In this document: positions 18,344 to 28,258 of the stretch, in pieces
How positions within the stretch are numbered: the first letter of the stretch is position 1
How the letters are laid out: each line of letters starts with the position of its first letter
DNA from: Cellvibrionales bacterium
GTDB taxonomy: Bacteria; Pseudomonadota; Gammaproteobacteria; Pseudomonadales; JAHEIH01
DNA: 64,000 nt
Direction: 5' to 3'
Assembly (NCBI GenBank): GCA_024639455.1
Contig: JAHEIH010000007.1
Location: 137,841 to 201,840 of the forward strand
Made by a program: the position numbers and the translations under genes
Notes under the pieces: model-generated
What the model was told of the DNA's origin: nothing
The model's database searches: none
The model's input: only the letters and a program-made list of their open reading frames with translations

Positions 18344-19110
18344 GCTTGCGTGAATATTTAGCGACAAGTCGCGGCGACAAGCCCATGCAAATCATGGCCC
18401 ACGTGGTCTGTGGTTACCCTTCGTTTGAAGACAATATGCGCGAATTGGAAATTATGGCCGCGAATGGTGTCGACGTGGTTGAGTTGCAATTTCCTTTCTC
18501 TGAGCCCAGTGCTGATGGCCCGCTTTTTGTACGTGCTAACGAATTGTCGTTGAAGGCAGGCACTACTGTTGAGCAGTGCTTTGACTTTATGGCTCAGGTG
18601 AGCGGGAAGTTCCCCTTCAAGGTCTTGATGATGGGCTACTACAACACTATCTTTAAAATGGGCGAGGAGAAGTATATTGCTCGCCTGAAGGAAGCTGGTG
18701 GCGTCGGATTTATCGTACCGGACTTGCCCATCGAAGAAGCTGGTGAGCTCTACTCGGTCGCCGATCGCGAAGGTATTTCGCCTATTGTTTTGATGACGCC
18801 GACCACCAGTGATGCGCGCATGGAAGTATTGGGTAAAGCGGCGTCAGGTTTTGTTTACGTGGTAGCGCGCAAGGGTGTGACCGGATCAAAAACCCAGATG
18901 GGCGATGACGTGAGCGCTTTGGTTAAACGGGTTCGTCAACACACCGACGTGCCCGTAGCCGTTGGCTTTGGTATCAGCAGTCGCGAGGATATCGACTTCC
19001 TCAAAGATATCGCTGACATCGCCATCATCGGTACCGCGGCGCTTAAAACGTGGGAAGAGCAGGGTCCAGAGGCGTTTGATGCATTGTTTGCCTCGTTAAC
19101 GGCACGTTGA
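18340..19110 (+). CDS. trpA: Tryptophan synthase alpha chain
   Basis: 256 residues, TIM barrel that cleaves indole-3-glycerol phosphate. ATG 18340 overlaps the trpB stop. Catalytic Glu and Asp are kept in VELQFPFSEPSADGP, but the usual ELG(I/V)PFSDP is replaced by ELQFPFSEP, a variant unlike enteric TrpA. Phosphate-binding loops GVTGSKTQM, VGFGISSRED and IIGTAAL are visible. An intrinsic terminator follows at 19116-19140. The variant motif and the absence of trpF suggest trpBA has a different origin from the usual gammaproteobacterial trpFBA set; this is inference. Confidence 0.93.
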   Translation: MSLREYLATSRGDKPMQIMAHVVCGYPSFEDNMRELEIMAANGVDVVELQFPFSEPSADGPLFVRANELSLKAGTTVEQCFDFMAQVSGKFPFKVLMMGYYNTIFKMGEEKYIARLKEAGGVGFIVPDLPIEEAGELYSVADREGISPIVLMTPTTSDARMEVLGKAASGFVYVVARKGVTGSKTQMGDDVSALVKRVRQHTDVPVAVGFGISSREDIDFLKDIADIAIIGTAALKTWEEQGPEAFDALFASLTAR

Positions 19111-19115
19111 TTAGT

Positions 19116-19140
19116 AAGGGCGCTACAAGCGCCCTTTTTT
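19116..19140 (+). terminator. Intrinsic terminator after trpA
   Basis: GGGCGC (19118-19123), loop TACAA, GCGCCC (19129-19134), then six T. Only 6 nt after the trpA stop and between two convergent genes. Confidence 0.88.
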
Positions 19141-19150
19141 ACACTCAATG

Positions 19151-21346
19151 TTATGCCACCTGGCGTTTATTATCTGATGTAGCCTTCGCCTCTCGACGAT
19201 AGGCGTGTAGCAATGGCTCTGTATAGCCATTAGGTTGTGTTTCGCCTTCGAAGATCAGCGCACAAGCAGCTTGAAAAGCAATACTTTGTTTAGCGTTGGT
19301 CGCCATGGGCAGGTAGTCGTTGTCTGCACAGTTCTGAGCGTCAACGACGGCAGCCATTTTCAGCAGTGTATCCATCACTTGTTCTTTGCTACATAGGCCA
19401 TGGTGTAACCAGTTACAAATATGCTGGCTGGAAATACGCAGTGTGGCGCGGTCTTCCATGAGGCCGACATTGTTGATGTCTGGTACCTTTGAGCAACCCA
19501 CGCCTTGATCTATCCAACGCACCACGTAACCGAGAATGCCCTGTGCGTTGTTATCCAATTCGCTCTGTATAGCGGCCTCATCGAGGCGGTTTGGGTCTGT
19601 TAGTAGCGGAATCTCTAGAATCTCATCGACGCTTGCACTCATGGCGTGTTTCATGCTGTCCTGCAGGGCAAAAACATCGACCTGGTGGTAGTGCAGGGCG
19701 TGTAAAGTAGCACCGTTTGGTGAGGGCACCCAAGCGGTGTTAGCGCCGGCTTTTGGGTGGGCAATTTTTTGCTCGAGCATGGCGGCCATCTCATCTGGCA
19801 TGGCCCACATGCCTTTGCCGATTTGCGCCCTGCCTTGTAATCCACAGGCTAGCCCTGTATCGACGTTCCAGTTTTCGTATGCGCCAATCCACGTGGCTTT
19901 TTTCATCTCGGCTTTAGGCAGCATGGGACCCGCTAACATGCTGGTGTGAATCTCATCGCCCGTGCGGTCCAAGAAGCCAGTGTTGATAAAAACAACACGC
20001 TCACGCGCGGCTTGGATGCATTGTTTTAGATTGACCGTGGTGCGGCGCTCCTCGTCCATGATGCCCATTTTGATGGTGTGTCGCGGCAGATCCAGCGCTT
20101 CTTCAACGCGGGCGAATAGAGTATCGGCGAATGCCACTTCTTCGGGGCCATGCATCTTTGGTTTCACGATGTAGATGCTGCCGGTGCGGCTATTGCGGTG
20201 AATACCCTTGCCCTGCAAGTCGTGCAGTGCGGCCAGGCAGGTAATCATGGCGTCCATGATGCCTTCGGGTACTTCGTTACCTTGCTTGTCTAAAATGGCA
20301 TCGTTGGTCATCAGATGGCCGACATTGCGAACAAACAGCAGACTGCGACCGTGCAGCGTCAATTCGCTGCCGTCAAGACCGGTATATCCCCTGTCGCTGG
20401 CCAGTTTGCGGGTCATGGTTTGACCATGTTTGACAAAGCTGTCCTCTAAATTGCCCTTCATAAGGCCTGTCCAGTTGGCGTAAACCTCGACTTTGTCTTC
20501 GGCATCAACCGCGGCTACCGAATCTTCACAGTCCATAATAGTGGTCACCGCGGCCTCCAGGAGCAAGTCTTTTACACCTGCCTTGTCTCTTGCGCCAATG
20601 GGGTGTTGCGGGTCGATTTGAATGTCAATATGCAGTCCATTCTGGCACAACAAAATAGCACTCGGTTGCTGGCTGGTGCCACGGTAGCCGCGCAGTTGGG
20701 CGGGATCTGCGAGGGATGTTTGTTCGCCGTTGCTCATGGTGGCGCGGAGCTTTTTTCCCTCTATACGGTATTGGCAGACATCGGCATGGCTGCCTTTTTG
20801 TAATATCGCAACGCGGTCCAGGTGACGCTTGGCAAACTCGATCACTCGCTGGCCGCGGATAGGGTTGTAGCTGCTGCCTTTGTCTGCGCCATCGGCCTCG
20901 GTGATCGCATCGGTGCCGTAAAGTGCATCGTACAAGCTTCCCCAGCGCGCGTTGGCGGCGTTGAGGGCGAAGCGGGCGTTTTTAACAGGCACTACCAATT
21001 GTGGACCTGCTTGGGTGGTGATTTCGCTGTCAACGTTAGCAGTATTAATCTCAAAATTTTCGACATCTGGGGCAAGGTAGCCGATCTCTCCCAGAAAGGA
21101 TTTGTAGTCGGTCGCGTTGTGGGCTTGGTCGCGATGTGCGAGATGATAGTCATCAATCTGTTGCTGAATCGCGTCGCGCTTGGCGAGCAGTTCACGGTTG
21201 CGAGGTGTGAGCTCGTCTAGAATGTTGGCAAACGCTTCCCAAAAAGCGTCACTACTAATACCCGTACCGGGGGCGATGTCCTGTTCTACTAAATTGAAGA
21301 GCGATGTAGCTACCTGCAAACCAGCTATAGATGTGCGCGTTGTCAT
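19151..21346 (-). CDS. glcB: Malate synthase G
   Basis: 731 residues, the long single-subunit malate synthase that condenses glyoxylate with acetyl-CoA. Typical segments: PGTGIS near the start, [52 protein letters not shown] with acidic metal ligands, [16 protein letters not shown] segment [16 protein letters not shown], and a C-terminal [18 protein letters not shown] 21346 is preferred to an ATG at 21364 because AAGGAAA lies directly before it and the resulting N-terminus fits GlcB. Divergent from aceA, together giving the glyoxylate shunt. Confidence 0.95.
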   Translation of the reverse strand: MTTRTSIAGLQVATSLFNLVEQDIAPGTGISSDAFWEAFANILDELTPRNRELLAKRDAIQQQIDDYHLAHRDQAHNATDYKSFLGEIGYLAPDVENFEINTANVDSEITTQAGPQLVVPVKNARFALNAANARWGSLYDALYGTDAITEADGADKGSSYNPIRGQRVIEFAKRHLDRVAILQKGSHADVCQYRIEGKKLRATMSNGEQTSLADPAQLRGYRGTSQQPSAILLCQNGLHIDIQIDPQHPIGARDKAGVKDLLLEAAVTTIMDCEDSVAAVDAEDKVEVYANWTGLMKGNLEDSFVKHGQTMTRKLASDRGYTGLDGSELTLHGRSLLFVRNVGHLMTNDAILDKQGNEVPEGIMDAMITCLAALHDLQGKGIHRNSRTGSIYIVKPKMHGPEEVAFADTLFARVEEALDLPRHTIKMGIMDEERRTTVNLKQCIQAARERVVFINTGFLDRTGDEIHTSMLAGPMLPKAEMKKATWIGAYENWNVDTGLACGLQGRAQIGKGMWAMPDEMAAMLEQKIAHPKAGANTAWVPSPNGATLHALHYHQVDVFALQDSMKHAMSASVDEILEIPLLTDPNRLDEAAIQSELDNNAQGILGYVVRWIDQGVGCSKVPDINNVGLMEDRATLRISSQHICNWLHHGLCSKEQVMDTLLKMAAVVDAQNCADNDYLPMATNAKQSIAFQAACALIFEGETQPNGYTEPLLHAYRREAKATSDNKRQVA

Positions 21347-21608
21347 GTTCTGTTTCCTTGCCATATATCGTTTTGAGTGATTTTAGGCGAGGCTTTTAGA
21401 TAGAACCAATTTATCCATTTAATTTATTCCATTCATGAAAATTATATTGACTGGCGGCCTTGGCATAAATTTAAAAAATGGCTGAAATAAAACTTATAAA
21501 TTTCATTTATTTTTAGAGTGGTCCTAGTATGAATCTTAAGCAGCGGCGAGGGATAACAAATTCGCCCTGAAAAACAAGGAAACGGTCAACATCGTCGAGG
21601 AAAATACC

Positions 21609-23210
21609 ATGACATATCAACAAGAGATCAATCAAGCCGCTCAACTTGTCGCCAACAATGGCAGCCCCTGGCAGTCAATTGATGCGGAATCTGTGGCGCG
21701 CATGCGTATGCAAAACCGCTTTCAAACCGGCCTGGAAGTCGCGCAGTACACCGCTGATATCATGCGTGCCGATATGGCGGCCTACGACGCTGATAGCAGT
21801 CAATATACCCAGTCGCTAGGTTGCTGGCACGGTTTCATCGGTCAACAGAAAATGATCGCTATTAAAAAGCATTTCAATGGTGAAACGCGTCAAAAGTACC
21901 TTTACCTATCAGGCTGGATGGTGGCAGCGCTGCGCAGTGAGTTCGGTCCTTTGCCTGACCAATCAATGCACGAAAAAACCTCAGTACCTGCCTTGATCGA
22001 AGAGTTGTACACCTTTTTGCGCCAGGCAGATGCGCGCGAATTGGGCGGTTTTTTCCGCGCCTTAGACGCCGCACGTGAGACGGGTGATCAGGTGACTGAA
22101 AAGGCTATCCTGAATCAGATCGATAATTTCCAAACCCATGTAGTGCCCATTGTTGCCGATATCGATGCCGGTTTTGGTAATGCTGAAGCGACCTACCTAT
22201 TGGCTAAGAAAATGATTGAAGCCGGTGCCTGCTGTATCCAGATCGAAAACCAAGTCTCGGACGAGAAGCAATGCGGCCACCAAGACGGTAAAGTGACCGT
22301 GCCCCACGAGGATTTCTTAGCCAAGATCCGTGCTGTGCGTTACGCCTTTTTGGAATTGGGTATCGACAACGGTGTTATTGTGGCGCGAACTGATTCACTA
22401 GGTGCAGGTTTAACCAAGCAGATCGCGGTGACCAAACAGCCCGGCGATTTGGGTGACCAATACAACAGCTTCCTAGATTGCGAAGAGGTTGACGCTAGCC
22501 AGCTGCAAAACGGTGACGTGATCATCAACCGTGAAGGTAAATTGCTGCGTCCCAAGCGCCTAGCGTCTAACTTGTTCCAGTTCCGCAAAGGTACGGGTGA
22601 AGATCGTTGCGTGTTGGATTGTATCACCTCGTTGCAGAACGGTGCTGACCTGCTGTGGATTGAAACAGAAAAGCCCCACATTGGCCAGATCGCCGGAATG
22701 GTGAATCGCATCCGTGCCGTGATCCCAAATGCCAAGCTTGTTTACAACAATAGCCCGTCGTTCAACTGGACGCTGAATTTCCGTCAACAGGTATTCGATG
22801 CTTGGGCTGAGCAGGGTAAAGACGTGTCAGCTTACGAGCGCGATCGCCTGATGAGTGCCGATTACGATGCCACTGAGTTAGCGCAAGAAGCGGATCAGCT
22901 TATCCGAACGTTCCAGGCTGACTCGGCGCGTGAGGCGGGTATCTTCCACCACTTGATTACTCTGCCAACCTACCACACAGCGGCGTTGTCTACCGACAAT
23001 CTGGCCAAGGCCTACTTCGGCGAAGAGGGCATGCTAGGTTATGTACAGGGCGTGCAGCGTAAAGAAATTCGCCAGAGTATTGCCTGTGTGAAACACCAGA
23101 ATATGGCGGGTTCAGATATGGGTGATGATCACAAAGAGTATTTTGCAGGTGAGGCGGCGCTGAAGGCGGCGGGTAAGGACAATACTATGAATCAATTCGC
23201 TAACGTATAA
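21609..23210 (+). CDS. aceA: Isocitrate lyase (long form)
   Basis: 533 residues; cleaves isocitrate to succinate and glyoxylate. Longer than the ~434-residue enteric AceA, in the size class found in Pseudomonas and many marine proteobacteria. The catalytic signature appears as SDEKQCGHQDGKV, which holds the KKCGH-equivalent cysteine; PIVADIDAGFGNAEATY supplies metal ligands and YNNSPSFNW the C-terminal substrate segment. GAGGAAAATACC precedes the ATG. A 262-bp gap separates its ATG from that of the divergent glcB gene; a shared regulatory region is likely. Confidence 0.95.
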   Translation: MTYQQEINQAAQLVANNGSPWQSIDAESVARMRMQNRFQTGLEVAQYTADIMRADMAAYDADSSQYTQSLGCWHGFIGQQKMIAIKKHFNGETRQKYLYLSGWMVAALRSEFGPLPDQSMHEKTSVPALIEELYTFLRQADARELGGFFRALDAARETGDQVTEKAILNQIDNFQTHVVPIVADIDAGFGNAEATYLLAKKMIEAGACCIQIENQVSDEKQCGHQDGKVTVPHEDFLAKIRAVRYAFLELGIDNGVIVARTDSLGAGLTKQIAVTKQPGDLGDQYNSFLDCEEVDASQLQNGDVIINREGKLLRPKRLASNLFQFRKGTGEDRCVLDCITSLQNGADLLWIETEKPHIGQIAGMVNRIRAVIPNAKLVYNNSPSFNWTLNFRQQVFDAWAEQGKDVSAYERDRLMSADYDATELAQEADQLIRTFQADSAREAGIFHHLITLPTYHTAALSTDNLAKAYFGEEGMLGYVQGVQRKEIRQSIACVKHQNMAGSDMGDDHKEYFAGEAALKAAGKDNTMNQFANV

Positions 23211-23497
23211 GAAACGGGGCTAGCTGCGTGGCTATTGCTTCGTTGAATTCCCCATTCGAGCGCGTCATTTAGGATAACTAAAATCCTTGCTCAAAAGGGG
23301 AGTTCGCCTCGCACTAGCGGCCTCGCTAACGCCCCTCTTATAGCTTATTGCTCGTTAACGCTTCCAAAAATACCCGCATGTGCGGGTATTTTTTTAGGGA
23401 ATGTTTGTTTTTGTGAGCAAACTCACAAAACGTGGCTGAAGAATTTCCTATCATTGATGCCAAGTTGAGTAACAAAATATCTTTACAGGAGTTACCC
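23211..23497. other. Intergenic region after aceA: imperfect hairpin plus terminator
   Basis: 287 bp without a convincing gene. An imperfect inverted repeat spans 23296-23336 (AGGGG/CCCCT outer arms with GTT/AAC and GC/GC inner pairs). The strong terminator at 23366-23395 follows, then an AT-rich stretch that probably holds the promoter of the 60-residue gene at 23498. Confidence 0.5.
23366..23395 (+). terminator. Intrinsic terminator between aceA and the small gene
   Basis: TACCCGCA (23371-23378) pairs with TGCGGGTA (23381-23388), preceded by five A and followed by seven T, so it may work in both directions. Confidence 0.85.
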
Positions 23498-23680
23498 ATG
23501 CAAACACGTCGCGAACATACCGCCAAAAGTGTCCAGCCTGAAGTGTCGGCCGGGATTTTTGAATGTCGTCGCCAAAGCACCAACGTGTCGTACTTCGGTA
23601 AGGAGCGTCGAGCGAGTCGCGAGCAATTCGGAACTCAAAGCGATTGGTGGCTGAAAGTCGGCATCGTGGAAGAAGTGTAA
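23498..23680 (+). CDS. Small orphan protein, 60 residues
   Basis: I do not recognise it. ATG 23498 follows ACAGGAG with good spacing. Basic protein beginning MQTRREHTAKSVQPEVSAG and ending with DWWLKVGIVEEV; one Cys, no signal peptide or membrane helix. It is flanked by intrinsic terminators (23366-23395 and 23726-23749), so it looks like its own short transcription unit. The ribosome-binding site ACAGGAG and a GGA-loop hairpin in the 3' UTR (23701-23715) both resemble CsrA/RsmA targets. Real expression is likely but unproven. Confidence 0.6.
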   Translation: MQTRREHTAKSVQPEVSAGIFECRRQSTNVSYFGKERRASREQFGTQSDWWLKVGIVEEV

Positions 23681-23700
23681 CCTCCCAGGTTCATCCCAGT

Positions 23701-23715
23701 GGCACAGGATGTGCC
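23701..23715 (+). promoter_or_regulatory. Hairpin with GGA loop, CsrA/RsmA-site-like
   Basis: GGCACA (23701-23706), loop GGA, TGTGCC (23710-23715): a perfect 6-bp stem presenting GGA, containing ACAGGATGT close to the published CsrA consensus RUACARGGAUGU. It lies 20 nt after the small gene's stop and before its terminator. Binding is inferred. Confidence 0.4.
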
Positions 23716-23725
23716 GCCCCTGTTA

Positions 23726-23749
23726 AAGCCCACCTAGGTGGGTTTTTTT
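23726..23749 (+). terminator. Intrinsic terminator of the small gene
   Basis: CCCACC (23729-23734), loop TA, GGTGGG (23737-23742), then seven T. The T-run overlaps the stop codon of the convergent beta-propeller gene. Confidence 0.85.
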
Positions 23750-25730
23750 ATTGCGGTCCGAGTTGGTTGATCGGACTTTGCCAAAACGCCGAATAAACCC
23801 GTGTGCCATTGATGTAAAACACGGCGTCATCGTGCAGCACAGTGCGGTTTCGGTGAGAAGGGTACTGATTGTCTTCAAGATTGTTCACTTCGAGGAAACC
23901 CGGTGATTGAATGAACACCGCGCTAGGGTCGTTCTTATCGACAATGTCAAATAAGTGAAGCTGTTGGCGATGGCGCTGCGCGGCCTCATCCCATCCCGCC
24001 ACGGGGATGGCAAACCGGTCATTGTCGCTACCAGGTAGGTAGGCGAAGGCGTGGCGGTCGTACTCGGCTTCGCTGTTAGGCCAACTTAATTCTTGTCCAA
24101 CGATCACTTCTTGGCGTAACTGGGGTGACGTCATGTCACTGACATCGAACAGGGCCAGTTTCACTTTGCGTTCTGCGCTTTGGCCAAGCCCCAGTAAAAG
24201 GTCATCGCTCACGGGGTGTAGAAAGTTAGAAAAGCCTGGAATGTCTAAGCTGCCAGTAATCAAGGGGTCGCGCGGGTCATTGAGATCCAACACGTACAGC
24301 GGGTCAATGCGTTCAAAGGTGACCAAATAGGCGCGGTCGCCCATAAAACGCACGCCGTAAAGGTCTTCATTAGGCTTGCCAATCTCGTCAGGGCGACGGC
24401 TGTTTGGTAGCTCGGCAAGGGTGCTAAGGGTTTTGTTGCTGGCATTGGCGTCGAGCATATAAAGACGGTGATCGAGGCGATCGGTGCTATCGTCCATCCA
24501 CTCGCTAGTGACCAAACGCAAGACATCGCCGTGGCGGCTGATGCGGAAGTCTTGGTTGCCATTTAAATAGAGGCGACCATCCAGCCGCGCTGAGCCCTCG
24601 TAATGGCTAGCGCCGCTGAGGGCAAATTGGTGTACAAAGACGCCGCTATCGTTGCCCTCGCCATAGTAGTTCTGGGTGACCACGAGATCGCCTTCATTGA
24701 TATAGACGCCGTCGCTGTAACCGACAAAACAAAAGCCATCGTCAATGCTGCCATCAAGGGGATCAATGGTGGTGACCGTGGTAATAGTCGGAAAATAACT
24801 GAATTCGCGGTAACTGCTGCTATTGGGGTTGTTGAAGTAGCATTGCGATAAGTTGGGGCCTGTGACATCGACACCGTCGATTTGTATTTTTGGCAGCAGG
24901 TCTTCACTGTTAAGGTTGTTGACAAGACTGTCGTTAGCGGCTTTTTCAGCGTCGTTGCTCGGGTAGTAGATGTAGCCATCAATGCTGGGGCTGTGGCGGG
25001 TAATGAGGTGTATGCCCGCGCTGGTGCGGCGCGTATTGACCAAGCTGCCTTCGACACCAATGCGTGCAATTCGCGCAGGCGATTGAATGGTTGTCGTGTC
25101 GTAAATATCGACTTGTGTGAATTGATTCGCCCAGGGTTCGATGCGGGTAAAGTTATCGCCATAGGTACCCCACCAGGCTGAGGTGCCGATCGTGCTGAGA
25201 CGCTGGTCGTGGTGATACATGCCCTCAATGAGGAGGTCTTCATCTATCGGCAGTGTGGCCACCTCATAAGCGCTCGCGTTGTCTGGGTCGGTGGCGACAA
25301 TCCTGATGTCCTGACTGTCGTTGGCCACGGGTACCGGGGCAATGTCAGCCGCCAAGGCCAGGCCATCGGTGGCAACAAAACAGCAGCCGCTGTGCCCCGC
25401 TGGAGCAATATAAAGGTATTGGCCGTCGTATTTCACCACGTCGTGTTCGTCGACGTTGGCTTCTTGGGTGTAGGTGGTGGTAAAGCTTCCCCCACCAGCG
25501 CTGTCCGCGGCCATAGCCACTTCCATGCGCAAGACACGCACTTGCGCGGCATGGCTGAGCGCTTCACGGTAGGCTGCGATAAATGCCGAGCTGTCGTTAG
25601 TGCTGGTAAGAATGGCAGTGTCTACCGGGGCGGGATCAGGGCGCGGGGTGGGTGTGGTTGATGTTGTTCCGCCACCGCCACAGCCGAATAGGTATAGGCC
25701 AAGGCATAGGATGATCACTGGCTTTTGCAT
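23748..25730 (-). CDS. Beta-propeller domain lipoprotein (Beta_propel family)
   Basis: 660 residues. Signal peptide with lipobox LFGC near residue 17, followed by a Gly/Thr/Pro linker: an exported lipoprotein. NVDEHDVVKYDGQYLYIAPA is typical of the secreted C-terminal beta-propeller family (PF09826 as I remember it), and repeated blades such as YGVRFMGDRAYLVTFERIDP and LYVLDLNDPRDPLITGSL follow. Function is unknown; the family occurs in bacteria and archaea and may bind ligands or proteases. Monocistronic, divergent from the DAHP synthase gene. Confidence 0.85.
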   Translation of the reverse strand: MQKPVIILCLGLYLFGCGGGGTTSTTPTPRPDPAPVDTAILTSTNDSSAFIAAYREALSHAAQVRVLRMEVAMAADSAGGGSFTTTYTQEANVDEHDVVKYDGQYLYIAPAGHSGCCFVATDGLALAADIAPVPVANDSQDIRIVATDPDNASAYEVATLPIDEDLLIEGMYHHDQRLSTIGTSAWWGTYGDNFTRIEPWANQFTQVDIYDTTTIQSPARIARIGVEGSLVNTRRTSAGIHLITRHSPSIDGYIYYPSNDAEKAANDSLVNNLNSEDLLPKIQIDGVDVTGPNLSQCYFNNPNSSSYREFSYFPTITTVTTIDPLDGSIDDGFCFVGYSDGVYINEGDLVVTQNYYGEGNDSGVFVHQFALSGASHYEGSARLDGRLYLNGNQDFRISRHGDVLRLVTSEWMDDSTDRLDHRLYMLDANASNKTLSTLAELPNSRRPDEIGKPNEDLYGVRFMGDRAYLVTFERIDPLYVLDLNDPRDPLITGSLDIPGFSNFLHPVSDDLLLGLGQSAERKVKLALFDVSDMTSPQLRQEVIVGQELSWPNSEAEYDRHAFAYLPGSDNDRFAIPVAGWDEAAQRHRQQLHLFDIVDKNDPSAVFIQSPGFLEVNNLEDNQYPSHRNRTVLHDDAVFYINGTRVYSAFWQSPINQLGPQ

Positions 25731-25827
25731 GTTCTACTCCCTCCATGGGTCAATGCGTTTATTTTAGCTGACATTGGGGCTTTTTCGGAGTTGTTTTGGC
25801 GTTACAATAGGCAAAACGGAGAACACT

Positions 25828-27165
25828 ATGCGTATATGGACCCCAGATAGCTGGCGCGACTTTCCCGCCGCTCAACAACCCCTTTACCCTGACGCTGTGG
25901 CGCTGCGACGCGTAGAAGCCTCATTGGGCGGGATGCCGCCGCTGGTGTCTATCGGTGAGATCGATGCTCTGCGCGAGCAGTTGGGGCAGGCCTCGCGCGG
26001 GGCTGCCTTCTTGTTGCAGGGCGGGGACTGCGCAGAATCATTCAGTCAGTTTAGCGCCGATGGCATCCGCGATCTTTACAAAGTGTTGATGCAGATGGCG
26101 GTCGTCTTGGCCTATGCCGGCTCGATGCCTGTCATCAAGGTGAGTCGATTGGCGGGGCAGTTCGCGAAGCCTCGTTCGGCTGACCATGAGGAGCGCAATG
26201 GTGTGCGTTTGCCCTCCTATCGCGGCGATATTATCAACGACATTGCCTTTACCTCCGAGGGACGTCGCCCTGATCCGCAGCGTATGCTGCAGGCTTATCA
26301 CCAGTCGACCGCTACTATGAACTTGGTGCGCGCGTTTTCGCAGGGAGGTTTGGCTGATTTGCAGAAAGTCAGTGAATGGAACCTCGATTTTGCCTCGGAT
26401 AGCGCCATTAACGAGCGCTACCAGTCGATGGCACAGGAAATTCTGCGCGCCTTGCGTTTTATGCAAGTATGTGGCGTGAATAGCAACAATACCCCATCGC
26501 TGCATGAGACACACTTGTATACCTCGCACGAAGCACTGTTGCTCAACTACGAGCAGTCATTGTTGCAAGTCGCCGAGGATGGTCGCCACTACTGCGGTTC
26601 GGCCCACATGTTGTGGATTGGTGAGCGTACACGTCAGTTAGATGGCGCCCATGTGGAGTTTTTGCGCGGCGTCGCCAACCCGATCGGTGTAAAAGTTAGT
26701 GATAAGATTGGCGATGAAGATTTGATCAAGTTGGTCACAGCATTAAATCCCAACAACGAGGCGGGCCGCCTAACCCTGATTAGCCGTATGGGCGCCGACA
26801 AGGTTGAGGCTGGGCTGCCGAGACTGGTAGAGGCGATCACGCGTGAAGGGTTGCAGGTGGTGTGGTCTTGTGACCCGATGCACGGCAACACCAAGTCCGC
26901 CAGCAACGGTATGAAAACTCGCTCCTTCGATGCGGTGAGCTCGGAGATTATGTCGTTCTTCAGGATTCTTCGTCAGGCCGCTGCGATCCCTGGCGGTGTG
27001 CATTTAGAAATGACCGGTGCTCACGTGACCGAGTGTGTCGGCGGTGCCTACCAAGTGACAGAAGAAGATTTGGCGCAGTGTTACACCACCCAGTGCGACC
27101 CCCGCCTTAATGCTCAACAAGTATTGGAGCTAGCCTTTGCCCTGGCGGCGGAGATCCACCGCTAG
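25828..27165 (+). CDS. Class II 3-deoxy-7-phosphoheptulonate (DAHP) synthase
   Basis: 445 residues, first step of the shikimate pathway from PEP and erythrose-4-phosphate. Class II (plant/Mycobacterium/Pseudomonas type): RIWTPDSWRDFPAAQQPLYPD N-terminus without its Met (given here only in part as WTPDSWRDFPAAQQP), FLLQGGDCAESF, VWSCDPMHGNT and GGVHLEMTGAHVTECVGG. ATG 25828 follows ACGGAGAAC; earlier in-frame starts give a non-homologous leader. Its stop overlaps the convergent rlmJ by 4 bp. Such enzymes can serve primary or secondary aromatic pathways; none of the latter are nearby. Confidence 0.93.
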   Translation: MRIWTPDSWRDFPAAQQPLYPDAVALRRVEASLGGMPPLVSIGEIDALREQLGQASRGAAFLLQGGDCAESFSQFSADGIRDLYKVLMQMAVVLAYAGSMPVIKVSRLAGQFAKPRSADHEERNGVRLPSYRGDIINDIAFTSEGRRPDPQRMLQAYHQSTATMNLVRAFSQGGLADLQKVSEWNLDFASDSAINERYQSMAQEILRALRFMQVCGVNSNNTPSLHETHLYTSHEALLLNYEQSLLQVAEDGRHYCGSAHMLWIGERTRQLDGAHVEFLRGVANPIGVKVSDKIGDEDLIKLVTALNPNNEAGRLTLISRMGADKVEAGLPRLVEAITREGLQVVWSCDPMHGNTKSASNGMKTRSFDAVSSEIMSFFRILRQAAAIPGGVHLEMTGAHVTECVGGAYQVTEEDLAQCYTTQCDPRLNAQQVLELAFALAAEIHR

Positions 27166-28004
27166 GCGTCTTCAACCAACCAGTGTAAGCGCTGGTTGGC
27201 TGCCTCGTCGGCCTCCAATGTGTTAGCTAGCCATGGCAGTAGTTCGTTAAGCTGTTCGGGCAGTTTCCAGGGTGGGTTGACCACAATCATTCCTGAGGCT
27301 GTCATGCCGTAACCGTCGCTATCTGGCGCAAGGGCGAGTTCAACTTGCAATGTCGGTCGCTTTACATGGCGGCGAATTTTGCGCTCCAGTTCATCAATGG
27401 TGCCGCGATCAACTACGGGGTACCACAGGGCAAAGGTGCCTGTCTCCCAGCGTTTTAGGCCGTCTTGTAGGGCGTTGAAAAGTTTCTTGTACTCATCCTT
27501 CATTTCGTAAGAAGGGTCCATCAATAGCACGCCGCGACGAGGGGTTGGTGGGAGTCGATCCTTGCAGAAATGATAGCCGTCCATCGCGTCGATGTGGGCG
27601 CGGCGGTCGCTTTTGAATTCTCGCGCTAATAATGGAGCGTCTGACGGATGAATCTCGTTAAGGGTGAGTTTATCCTGCTCGCGCAGCATCGCTTTGGCGA
27701 ACAGTGGACTGCCAGGGTAAAAGCGCAGGCCGCCGCCGTTGTAGTGTTTTACCACGTTCATCATCGGGGCAAGCATTGATGGGATGTCGTTTGTCTGCCA
27801 TAGCTTGGCAATCCCCCCTTGAAACTCGCCGGTCGCTCTGGCGTGTTCTGAAGCCAGTGAATAGATACCTGCCCCCGCGTGGGTGTCGCCATAGAAATAG
27901 GGTTTGTCTTTTTGGTTGAGGGCCTCAAGGATCAAACACAGGGTGGCGTGTTTGAGGATGTCGGCGTGGTTACCTGCGTGAAAACTGTGGCGGTATGACA
28001 GCAT
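27162..28004 (-). CDS. rlmJ: 23S rRNA (adenine-N6)-methyltransferase RlmJ
   Basis: 280 residues, the usual RlmJ length; methylates A2030 of 23S rRNA (E. coli numbering). N-terminus MLSYRHSFHAGNHADILKH is diagnostic, followed by YGDTHAGAGIYSL and the catalytic motif DPSYE in GVLLMDPSYEMKDEYKKL. Ends overlap the convergent DAHP synthase gene. Single-gene unit. Confidence 0.94.
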   Translation of the reverse strand: MLSYRHSFHAGNHADILKHATLCLILEALNQKDKPYFYGDTHAGAGIYSLASEHARATGEFQGGIAKLWQTNDIPSMLAPMMNVVKHYNGGGLRFYPGSPLFAKAMLREQDKLTLNEIHPSDAPLLAREFKSDRRAHIDAMDGYHFCKDRLPPTPRRGVLLMDPSYEMKDEYKKLFNALQDGLKRWETGTFALWYPVVDRGTIDELERKIRRHVKRPTLQVELALAPDSDGYGMTASGMIVVNPPWKLPEQLNELLPWLANTLEADEAANQRLHWLVEDA

Positions 28005-28258
28005 ATTTGGGGCCTCTCGTTAGGACGGGCAAATTATGCGTTCAGAAGGTGAGAACTTCTAGCGATTTCTTGCACAGCCACTGCTAGACTGCCTGCTGCA
28101 GGGTATTTTGAGACGTTTTTAAAGTAATGCATCTATCCTTTTAAGATTCCCGTAACATTTATACCCTTTAATGCTTCTTTTTTGCTAAGCTCGTTGGGCA
28201 TTAGAACGAGATTTTTAATAATTATTTGCTTGGTTTTGCCAAGTTAGTGACGCCTTTA

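Noticed and set aside
24563..25243. 226-codon open frame overlapping the beta-propeller lipoprotein gene on the same strand
   Set aside because: Ser/Thr/Ala-rich low-complexity product in an alternate frame of a well-supported gene; no ribosome-binding site or homology.
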